A stretch of 64,000 nucleotides of DNA, from contig OZ024889.1 in the NCBI GenBank assembly GCA_964017195.1, positions 54,034,711-54,098,710 on the forward strand. The letters run 5' to 3'. This DNA comes from Siderastrea radians (lineage: Eukaryota > Cnidaria > Anthozoa > Scleractinia > Rhizangiidae). The notes beneath the pieces are model-generated. The model worked only from the letters and a program-made list of their open reading frames with translations, ran no database searches and was not told the origin of the DNA. Both the position numbers and the translations under genes were made by a program. Below, one piece after another: positions 11,469-38,000 of the stretch (positions are counted from its first letter, which is position 1; each line of letters begins with the position of its first letter).

Positions 11469-11852
11469 AGGCTACGTCACGAGGATTTTGTTAGTCTAGG
11501 TCATTTCTGTGCTAAACTCATTACCTAGTGTCTTTACTCATACGCAAAGTGCTCCCGTAATACTATGAAGAAGATATCAAATGAATTTTATCAGCGACAG
11601 CTAACCATAATAATTTCTGTAGTGATTTTTAAGAACATAGCATCAAAACTTGAAAAAATTGGCCCAATTTTTTCAAGTTTCAATCCATTTCCATCCTTGC
11701 CATCGGTAGCAACAGACGACAGGAAACAGTTTCAGTGCCGGAAGATAGCCTTTAATAAGAAAGCTAGACCATTATTTTCGGAATTCAATTGATGCGAAGA
11801 CACTTTTAGCTTTTTGAAAAGATACTAAAATAGCGTGACATAGTCCCTTTAA
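11469..11852. mobile_element. Truncated member of a TTAA-flanked MITE family
   Basis: The right end GCGTGACATAGTCCCTTTAA matches the element at 18631-18872. The left end GGCTACGTCACGAGG matches its other terminus, but the terminal TTAA is lost. Both copies contain CTTGAAAAAATTGGC and a mirrored TTTTTCAAG. Confidence 0.6.
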
Positions 11853-12134
11853 ATCCCAATAGCTGAACTGCGTGTAAGGTGGGGAGGCTGGGGGGGGGGG
11901 GGAGTGAAAATGTTTTCGAATTTAAGAACACTTTGGCCCATCGAGCCTTATACTGTTGAAAATGTGGGGGTAGGGACAAGTTCCCAGGCCACTTCCCTAG
12001 ATCCACCACCGCATTCCCCCCGCCCCCGCCAAGGTGGGATTCCAGTCCAGTGCAGGCTGCAGAGATGGCACAGAGACTAGGACTCGATTCACCGACAGTA
12101 GACTAACATCACCCCTTACTGGAGTTCTTGGAAT

Positions 12135-27776
<15,642 letters not shown>

Positions 27777-28317
27777 CTTTGTTTACGACTGCCTCGTTTT
27801 GGTGTTCAATGAGGCCACAAGAAGGAGCGATTTCGAAAAGATTTTGCAATAAAACTATATGTATGGAATCTGCTTAATTCTGTCGCAAGTAGTGATATAC
27901 TTATACTCTGTACTTTCTTACGGTTGAAATTCAAAACTTCTTGCCATGTAACTGGCACGACGTCCTATGACCGTCACATGCCTTGCCCTTCGTATAGGGA
28001 GCTGAGGGGGTCGTGGAAATACAAGTAAGAAATATCACAGGACTTGTATCGTAATAAGCATTATTTTATAATAAACCAGAGCAAAACATGAGGGCAAGCC
28101 CTAGAATGCTCTGGGAATATAAATGTCAAAATGTCGCAGAACCCGGCAAAACCAAACAAGGAAAAAGAAAGAGAATCACAAAATGGTATGGGTGTTGGGT
28201 GGAAATCTTTCCAAGCAAGCTGGCAATACTTTGCCGGTGGCCGTTAATACTTTTATGATTGTATAATTTGCCTTTTACCAGACCACCATGGAGTTTTTCT
28301 TACTGAACCTTACTCGA

Positions 28318-28445
28318 CTATCCGGGTGGGGGGTACTCCCTATAATGGCCTATATGGGGAGGCTCCACCCGAAAGAGGTTACCTTTTCTGTCAAAAATGG
28401 TATATAAAAGGAGTTGGACCTCGGGGCGGAGCCTCCTCGTATAAA
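28318..28445. repeat. Dispersed repeat, GGGTACTCCCTATAATGGCC type
   Basis: Contains GGGGGGTACTCCCTATAATG, TATATGGGGAGGCTCCACCC, and GGGCGGAGCCTCCTCGTATA. Short inverted pieces (GGAGGCTCC) inside. Looks like a high-copy family, also echoed at 24495-24835. Confidence 0.5.
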
Positions 28446-28868
28446 CACAGGTAACCAAAGCGTAATATGAGAGTTTGTATGGAGCTGAAATTCGATCGAA
28501 AATAATCGGCGGTTTTCCGCCGAAAATACACTAAAATCGAAATAAAGTTTAAAAACGGCCTTACCTGTTGTGTGTTTGATGTGTTTTTATCGCTTTTCCG
28601 AGCTTCCGGAGGCCGTTTTGGGCGATTTTCTACTCAACGGTCGATGCGAGTACGTGACATGCCGTCGCATCGACCGTTAAGTAGAAAATCGCCCAAAACG
28701 GCCTCCGGAAGCTCGGAAAAGCGATAAAAACACATCAAACACACAACAGGTAAGGCCGTTTTTAAACTTTATTTCGATTTTAATGTATTTTCGGCGGAAA
28801 ACCGCCGATTATTTTCGATCGAATTTCAGCTCCATACAAACTCTCATATTACGCTTTGGTTACCTGTG
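28446..28868. mobile_element. Near-perfect 423-bp palindrome (foldback MITE)
   Basis: Two arms of about 203 bp are mirror copies with only about two mismatches seen (ATACACT versus ATACATT; TACTCAACG versus TACTTAACG), around a short loop at about 28649-28665. Outer ends CACAGGTAACCAAAGCG and CGCTTTGGTTACCTGTG. An inner small hairpin CGGCGGTTTTCCGCCG sits in each arm. No coding capacity. The ends lie 200 bp upstream of the RPRD2 start codon. Confidence 0.9.
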
Positions 28869-29067
28869 GTATAAAACTTTGTTGAGTGCTCCCCCCCCCC
28901 CCCCCCCGGCTCGACTACCATGCCACTTTCAGCCTGACCGAGCAAAACCTGGGGATGAGGTACATTTTTCTTGTACAGCTCTTAGCACCTACATAATCGG
29001 TCCGAATCGGTCAGTGGATTTCCGTTAAGCGCATGCGGACAAGGTCAGCAAAGAAGAGGAGGCCAAC

Positions 29068-32000
29068 ATGGCGCTCCTAAATCAGAAAGCGTTTGAACGC
29101 AAGCTGCAAAATATGTCGTCTACACAAGACAGTGTGCAAACAGTGTCTCTGTGGATGATTCATCATAAAAAGCACGCAGATGATATGGTAACTGTCTGGT
29201 TGGAGCAGCTAAAGAAAGGTAACGCTTTCACGGTTACGTCGATCAAGCCAACGTTATTTTTCGGGGATCGGGATTGAAGTTCTTTGAAAATTGAAATTAG
29301 ATTTGAGGAAATTCATCGCCTTGGTTTTTGAATCGTTTGTCAAACGAATGCATTATTGTTTCAGCTTCAAAGGCAGATCGACGCCTGGTTCTGTTTTACC
29401 TGGCAAATGATGTTCTTCAAAATAGCCGCAAGAAAGGAAAGGAATTCTCCAACGCTTTCACCAAGATCCTTCGAGATGCCATGCAACTTTTAAGGTTCGC
29501 GTTGTTTTGTTGTCACCTCAATTGTTATGGGTGACTTGAAAGAATCAACAGTATCTCAAATTTGTTTTCAACTCTACTTTCAGCGACAAAACCATCAAGA
29601 GTAGTGTTCAAAGAGTAATAGGCATTTGGGAGGAGAGGAGATTGTTTGATAAGGATTACCTGGAGGCCCTTCGCAGCAAACTAGGTATATTATTGTGGAT
29701 TGTTTCTATAGTATCACCCCTTAGTATCAGGCTTTTGATTAATACTAGGCTTTTGCCTTTCGACAAAAGCCTTTTCAATGGTCAAAAGCATATGTGCATT
29801 TTAGTTGGGTATTTGATTATAAATTATTTTGAGTCTAAAATTTAAACTTGGTAGGCTCTTTATCAACATAGCAGGGAGGATGATACACCATTGGGGCAAT
29901 AGTTACCCTGAGTAACTTGAAGTTGTGACTATTCAATAACCTTGTAACAGGTCATGTACAACTGAAAGTTGATAACACAGTTACATCAATTCTTTTATTG
30001 TCATATGTGTTGGCATTTCCTGATTAATCTTGTTAAAGTATCTTTTATTTGCACATTGCACTGTGATGTGGCTGGTGCAAAGCACAGGTCACAGGTCACT
30101 GGTCATGCAACAGGCCACCATTCTATTGATGTCTTGATAAGCTAGACAAAGTCTCCTAGCCCTAAACGCAATCTCAAGAGTTCTTTTGGGATAGTGTTTA
30201 GGGCTAGGAGAGGCTGGCTACCTTGTTTATATATCAGTAGGATGACTTGTGAAATGCAGGGCTTAACACTAACACTCACCCGCAATCCACTGGAAAGTAA
30301 ATTTCCTTCTTGGCGAGTAAAAGAAAATGAACCAAAATACTTAGCTGTTCTGGAAAGTAAATTATGGGCTATGCTGGAAAGCAAATTTTACACTTAAAAG
30401 CTCATTTAAGTGAAAAAAAAAGTGTGTAAATAAAATGATAAAATAACTGTCTGGCAATGCTTTTCCCTCTTGAACAAGAATGAACTTGCACCATTCTCGC
30501 AATCTCCACCATATTGGGTGATTTCTTGTGCACCCTGTATACTCTTGTATACCCTGTATACCCTTGTAATCCCTGTATATTCTAGAACACCCTGTATATC
30601 CTTGTTTATTTATCGCGGTTAGCAACTATGATACTGTAATCTATTTTGGAGAATAAAATTTTGAGATGGAAAGTAAAATTTGAAATCTACTTTCCTAAGT
30701 GGAAAGTGGTGTCAAAAGTTAGTGTCAAGCCCTGAAACTGTGAGTTGTGGTTTGCACTGGCCAATTGTGTTGTTTTTAATCAATATCTAAAGCATCACAT
30801 GTTGATTTTTACCAGACTCAGGTGGGGTACCAGTTTTAAGCAAGAAACCAAAAGAAAAGGTTGTAGAAAAAGAGAAGGATAAAGAGAAGGAAAAAGAGGT
30901 CAAACCACCCAAGCAGAAAAGATTACCTCCAGCAGATTTTAAGGTAAAAAAAATGTCATAGATTTGAAAGAACCAAGCATTTTTGTCTTCCTCACTAAGT
31001 GTTTACTGCTATTACTTTACGTGGTTCTACTACTTTATTGGCATGCTTCAATCCCCATTTACGTTTTTGCTGAAGTTGGAGAACCTTGTTTATCTGCAGT
31101 CTCACAATACTTTGGAGTAATGGTTCACAGTACTGTTTATAAATTGTATTGTTTGTTAAGTAGTATGACTTCTTTAGAGTCCCTTACATTTACTCTCTAT
31201 CATTGTTAAAATGTATGGATGTTTTGACCCAATTAGAATCTCGAATTATTTACAGTACGTAGGAAAACCAAGCCTACGGCTAGTAAAACTCCCGATGAAA
31301 TGAAAACCTCTTGAATTTGAACAGCTGTCCTGAAAAGTACTTGAATGTTTTCACTGTAAATCTTAAAAAAGCATATTGAAATTTGTACTGTAGCATGCAA
31401 AAATTCTTGTCTTATTCGATGTTGTAGTAAAGCAGTTTTAGTGCTTGAAATTACAATGCTACAGGCTGTACCATTGCTCCATGCATGAAGTTTTTGATCA
31501 GTTACTAACAACTTTTTGAAATATTTTTTACAGCTTTTTCATGACTTGTGTGTCGACTGGCTAGTTAAAATGAGGCACTTTCGCACTTGTAACTCCTCCT
31601 CTCATAGTTTATAGATTTGATGGGTCAAGTGAAACAGAACTCATCAAAAAGTGGTCATAAAGATGTCAAAATGTTGTGGCAATGGTACAACACTTTGTAG
31701 TGTAATTATTTTGATCCTGAAAGCTTTTAAATAGTCCTTTTTACCAAAGTTGTCAGACCCATGTGCTCAGAATCAAATCTATTTGTCTGTGTTTTCAAGA
31801 TATCAAGGGTAAAAGAAAACCTAACAAAAGACCCTTCTGAAAGGGAACACGTTGTAAATAATGCAAATGTTTCACGTACACAAGTGCATGGAACGTATGT
31901 TTGTGTTCTGTCTTCATTAAGAGTTCACCATTCCAATGTACTTCTGTTTTCATCTTTGTTACAGCCATCTAAACTGATAGATGCTCTGAAAACTCTGAGG

Positions 32001-35000
32001 AATTTCGAGGGTGAATTAACTCTTAAGGAATCCCAGTTGAATTCTTTGAGGATTGATGCATCTGATTTGGAAAGTGTGCGCCGCCAGTTGAAAGGTTTGT
32101 GTCATTGTCTCTCACCAGCATAATATTCTGTCCATACTTAATTGCTAGTTGTGTTCTTTCTGTATTTAACTTGTATTACAGGCAGAGCTCCCAGCTGAAA
32201 TATATTTTTTAAAGTGTCTTTTGGTGACCATTTATGTTAAGGTGGTCCTGGACCCTAATTTAGTGATTTTTAGGACATTTTCACTGGGACGAAAATGTGA
32301 CTTATATTAGTCCAAAACTATGTAATTACCACAGCTTATGCAAAATTTTATCAGGATTTTGAAACAAAAACAGTCTTTTCATTTAATTTAAGGAATTTGT
32401 GGAATTTGACGTATTTAAGGGTGCTATTGAGACTGCCATTTTAACATAAATCAGACGTCACTAAAAGGGGGTTTAAACATTTGTAGCAAGAATTTGATCA
32501 AAGACATAATAAAACACTATAACAAAACTTTTCACCGGAGTGCGTCACAGGAAGTTAAAAAGTAACGATTTTAGGAACAAAAAATGAAATTTTGATTTGT
32601 AGTGAATACATTACCTTGTCACGCAAACAGCAACGAACATCTCATGACACACTCCAGTAAAAACTTTGGTATTTATACGTATTTGAAGCCTGGCAAGTTT
32701 GGTGGCAAATAAATAAATCGTACAGGAGATATTCTGTCTACAGTGAGTGCATATTTATGTCACAAGCGCCCAAATTGTTCAAAACACGCCATAATTTTTC
32801 GTAATTCCTTTCCGATCAATTCTAGCGTGATCTTTGCCTTTCCGCCATGTTTTCCAAGCCAGCAATACATATTTCCAGCGGTAAATTCCAAAAATTTGCT
32901 CTATATAAGGTTTTTTTGCCCTTATAAAGAGAGTCTGTTTTCCCACGAAACCAATCAGAAGCGCCAGCATAAACAATGACACCTTTCCTTGGCAACTGAT
33001 ATCGTGGAGTGCAGCGCTGACAGATTTATTTGACTTGCGTTGTAAACTTTAGAGTTATTCTACGAAATAGAAAAGAACCGTGGCTTTTTATGATGAAATG
33101 AAGCTTCCATAGATATTTGTGAACACTAGTTGTATTCTGCAAAGGACAAGATTGCGATTTTGGCGACCAGTAAGAAGAAGTTGTGTTTGATAACTCCAGA
33201 TAATGGCTAGTATTTCAATGTCACGTAATGAAACTTGCATTGCTCCGTCTCCTTACAAAAAGAGACATTTCAGTGTGTCAGTACCGGCGAAATACTATGG
33301 TATCTAATAAGAGAAAGGTAACTTGTGATATTCCATTTAAACTAGCATGAGTAAGGCAAACTAAGCAAAGAGTATGTGACTTGTGATAATTTCGCAATCA
33401 AAACTTGAGATCACAAACTGTAAAATTCGCATACTGTAGGGAATGTTTGTGTAAACCGCAATTACAATTTGAGCCGTTTGTTGTGGTAATTTTCCCACAA
33501 AATTTGCCTTGGAGATGAAACTTCAGTTGCTTATATCTCACCAAATACAAATTCCCTTGAACTGAAAATTTGTAAACAAACATATTTTGTGAAAATCTTC
33601 AAGCTGTTTTGAAGTCGGCCGATTTGAAAAGCGTCACTCTAGCCTCCAGGAGGACCTTAAGACAGCCATCACTTAACTCAATTGAGTGGCTTTTGTACTA
33701 TTAAAGCAATATTGTGCTGTTGTTTTCAAGAGTGCCATTGAAACAACCATTGTTTTCATCTTAACATTGTAATCAAGCTACAAAATCCATTTGAATCTCC
33801 CCTTATTCACGTTCAGGCCTACATGTATATTTGGGTACTGTCACAAGATCAGGGCAACCCTCCAAGTTAAATTTTTTCTTTGGTGCCCATTTGGTTCAGT
33901 TTAGTTGCCAAAGGAAATTTTTAGATGCCAAAATATAGTAATGGTTCAAAGTTAAGCATTAATAATATCTGTTAGTAATTAATTTGGGTTAAGTATTGTG
34001 TACATGAAAATTTCATAAATAACTAAAACATATCTCTTTAAAGTTCTCATGTTTTCCAATTCCTGCAAAAAATTTAAAGCAAAAAGGTTAAACTCACAAC
34101 ACAGTTCTTTTGTGTTGTATGAAACACACACAAAAAGGCACTGTTTGAAAAATTATGTACTGTTATAAGGAAAATAAAATTCCCTCCTCCGTCATAGGAA
34201 CACACACATTGTTGTCACGTACTCTCCTCTGAATTCTTTATTTCTTTATTGGACTGCAAGAAAAGAATTTTTTCTCAATGATGCTTTGTTTTGGGACAAC
34301 TTGAGTTTTTAATAGCTTTTCCCTACCCAACTTCGCTAAGAATTATTCCGCACACTGAAAACTAGCAATTGATATAAAATTTAGTTTTCATTCCTTTGTA
34401 CTTGATCTCGGTCTTTACAAAATCATGTATGCAGGCAAATACTGTAGGTTGCAATGGAGATTACATATATTTTGTATTACCTAATTTTCCTTGCTGGCAG
34501 AGGCCCCTTTTCCTTTGTATTCGCTGAGCTGACAGGTGGGAGGAAAAGCTCAGTGAATACAAAGTAAAAGGGGCCTCTGCTAGCAGGGAATACCTAATTT
34601 TACAAAAATAATAAAGCTGTGCTTTAATAACGTTTAGTTTTGTCTCCAATTTGCTTTTATTTCAACAAAATGATTCAATTATATTGTGTCATGTTTGGTG
34701 CCAACTTCGTTCTTTTCCCTCTTTTTATGTGTTCACCCCCCAAAAGATTAATTGTGCAGTTAAAAAGATCAGCCAGTTAGCCACACATACAGTTATTTTT
34801 GGATGGTAGTTTGTGGAATGAAAAGCATCACATGTCTAATCAATTGCGTGCTAATTGTCATGCATGACAATGTAGAAAATGTCATGCTAGGCAACCTCCA
34901 GGCTTTTCATTCTGGAGGGAGAGTTGTTTTTATAGATGATTTCATTTGTAAAATTAGCTAGCACCTAAAGACTTTGTAATTTATTTCTTTGGTGTTGATA

Positions 35001-38000
35001 TCAGCAAGGAACGTTCTTGCCATTCCAAACAAAGATTGTCCAGTTTGTCAACTTTCTCAGTTTTATTGCTGTCAAAACGTTTTAAACTGCTATGGCAACT
35101 TAAAGCTTCCAGACAGCAATAAATTTTCACAGTAGCTGTCAAGTTGTTGAAACAGTGATGCCAACTGTATGTCTGTATAAAAATCTTGGGTCATTTACGT
35201 TTTAAACACATTTGTTTCTTGTAAGATTACAGGTAGCCAAAGCTTTAGTTATGACTGAAAATCAATAAAATTCTGTGAAATTAACAATACTTCTTTGTTT
35301 ATATCTTACTTGCTATCTGGGGTAAATGTTCCCTGTCCGAGCGAGAATAAGTGTCCTTCTAATTTATCTTCCCAATGAGTATTATAACTATAAAAGGTGA
35401 TACACAATTCACCCGCACCGAGCATACCTCTGTTCATTAAATGAGCTATATTTCTTGATATTTGCCATTTCGATTCTCAATTTCCTCAAACCAGAACAAA
35501 TCCATAGTAAAGAAACAACTATGCGCAGGAAAAGGTCCATTTTCCCCAAAGTTTGTCACCATAAAACTGTAATATTTTGAGCTTCTTGCACAAGAAATCA
35601 AATTTCAGTATTAGACCGCCGACAAATGCTAGGACAAACGCTAGGAAAGATGGGACTTTTCCAAAGTATAATTGTTTCTTCACTGTTGGTTTTTTTCTGG
35701 TTTGAGGAAATTGTGAGTGGAACTGGCGTATAATAAGAAATATAGCTCATTTAATGAACAGAGGTATGCTTGGTTCGGGTGAATTGTGTATCACCTTTCA
35801 TAATTGTAATACTCATTGGGAGGATAAATTAGAAACACACTAATTCTCGCTCAGAGAGCGAACCTTTGCCCCAGATAGTAAGTAAGTAAGATATAAACAA
35901 AGAAGCACTGTTAATTTCACAGAATGTTATTGATTTTCAATCATAATTGAAGCTTTGGCTACCTGTGGTAAGATGTCTTTCTGAATATAAAAAGTGTGAA
36001 GTGTATTTAAAATTTCTATTCCACCCCTTTGTTCTTGGATATGTTGTAGGTTAAAATGAATTTCAGGTCAAAATGATTTCAATCTAGTTTGTTTTTCATT
36101 TTCCTTTGTTTGAGTCTTATGATAATGACTATAAAACGAAGGAAATACAAATCAAACTAGTTTGAAATGATTTTGACCTGAAAATTATTTTAACCTACAA
36201 CAGCTATCACAATGTTTTAGTGCAGTGGAATATGTATAAATATAATTGAAATGTTCATTGTCCTCTGTATTTGTCCCAGAATATGAATATCTGTTAGGTT
36301 TTTTGAACCTTACCTTATTTAAAAGAATTTTGTCATTTGTTTGTTCCCATTTTCAATGCTAAATACATTTTTTCCTTAGATCGCACAGGTGGTAGAAAGT
36401 TTTGTGAAGAGTATGAGCTGGCTACTTCCAAACTTGAAGAGTTTTCTGAAACACTGAGGCGAGAACAAGAAGAAAGGCTGGATATTATCAGAGCATTGGA
36501 AGATGGGGAGGCTTTCTATGACACTTCTTATGGAGAAGTAAAAGTTATTGTCCATGTGAGTAGTAGTGTACATGTTCACTAACGTGGGTGTATTTAAATC
36601 ACTGACTCCAGCTTGTGCACATTACATGGCACAGTACATTTTGTTATGGCAAAGATACCTATAGAAATTTTAGTCTAATGTAAATTAATACCTCTGTTGT
36701 TGGATATGCATTTCTCATGATATGTCGTGTCACTTCTTCTAATGTTTCCAAATATGCTGAAGCGCTGAAATAAACTTCCTGTTCTAGATTTCATCGAGTT
36801 GCATGTATTAAAGCCTTTCTGCAAGTTTGGGAGCTGAAGTTGCTGTAGAAATATTTGTCTGTAAAATCTGTTTCCATGGCATTTCATGTTCCATACGGGT
36901 ATTTATGCCAATTTTACTGTACATGGAATTCAAGTTGCATTGTCATGTCTTACGTGAAGTGAGGTGCTGAGGAAAAATTGTAGAGAAAGCTGGTGGGCAT
37001 TGTCATGACCCTTTACAGGTTCAACTTGTGTAATTGCATTTCTTCAAATAGACGTATGTAAATGAATTTAAGCACAGAAAATTTGCCTTTAGCGATTCAT
37101 TTGTAACATTTTTAAAGTTACAACGATAGAAGCAATACTGAGTTATAACGACCAATTGTTTGTCATCATAGTATTCCTGTTACTTGCACTTTGTGTCCTA
37201 AATGAACTTTGTGCCTCTCCCAATATTTTTTTTGTATTTGAACATGTGTAAAATTTTTAATATTAGCAAAAACATGTCAGATTCTGAGTCTTAGAAATAT
37301 TCCCTGAAACGTTGTTAAGGTGCAGTAAGCTCTCTGTGAATCGGACAAGTTGCAACACTGTGATGTAGAGCATGGATTTTACTAAGGTGTTGTGAAACAC
37401 GTTCTAGAAATGATGATTTTTGACAGTGCTATTTATGTCTAAATTAGGCTTACAAGACCTTTGGGAATCGCCTTACTTCCCTGAAAAAGAAGGTTGATGC
37501 CAAGGTCAACAGACTTGCTCAGAAGGCAGCAGAGAAAGCCAAAACAGGACCTGTGTCTGCACCACAAGCTTCTTTTTTGACCTCGGGTCTCCCAGATGTT
37601 GGTGAAGGGTCAGCATCATCAACCCCCTCACAGACACAACTGGAAACAGATAAATCACCTGAAGAGGACAAACCTATCGATCCAACTGTAGACAACATTG
37701 AAGTTGCTGACATGGACATTGAAGATGATTCCGATAGTGAGAAGTCAGAAACAAGCGAGGAGACAAGTGCAGAAGACCCCAAGAGTAGCAATGATCAAGC
37801 CTCCAACTCTACTGAAAGTTCGGACTCTCAAACTGCACAGTCAACTCCACAGGAGCTTGAGAATACTCCAATGATTTCTCCTGCTGTTAGTGCTGCTCCT
37901 GCTCAGCCATTAGCCCCAAATGTGGATGCCACAGTGCCAGTGCAGGGAACCATGCTGCCAAGCCGTCCACCTATGGTTGCTCCTCAGCCTGCAGTTGGAA

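Larger units (their letters stand above)
5514..12134. other. Repeat-rich spacer between the sulfotransferase gene and GALT
   Basis: 6.6 kb with no supported gene. It holds MITEs and palindromes at 5653-5767, 5869-6135, 7846-8249, 8397-8802, 9035-9372, 9678-9786 and 11469-11852, a SINE-like repeat near 10455-10610, and an A-rich tract at 9450-9500. Open frames here are short and either overlap these repeats or show no family features. 6190-7700 and 10620-11460 contain nothing I can name. Confidence 0.6.
27777..29067. promoter_or_regulatory. Divergent intergenic interval between GALT and RPRD2
   Basis: The 1.29 kb between the two start codons must hold the promoters of both genes, which point away from each other. 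It contains a dispersed repeat (28318-28445), a near-perfect 423-bp palindrome (28446-28868) and a poly-C run (28892-28908). I see no clear TATA box for either gene. The first 200 bp upstream of GALT (27777-27980) and 28910-29067 upstream of RPRD2 are the only repeat-free stretches adjacent to the starts. Confidence 0.6.

Noticed and set aside
29642..29845. Extension of RPRD2 exon 3 as an intron-retaining frame
   Set aside because: A clear GTATAT donor at 29685 and phase-matched exon 4 at 30816 continue the conserved protein.
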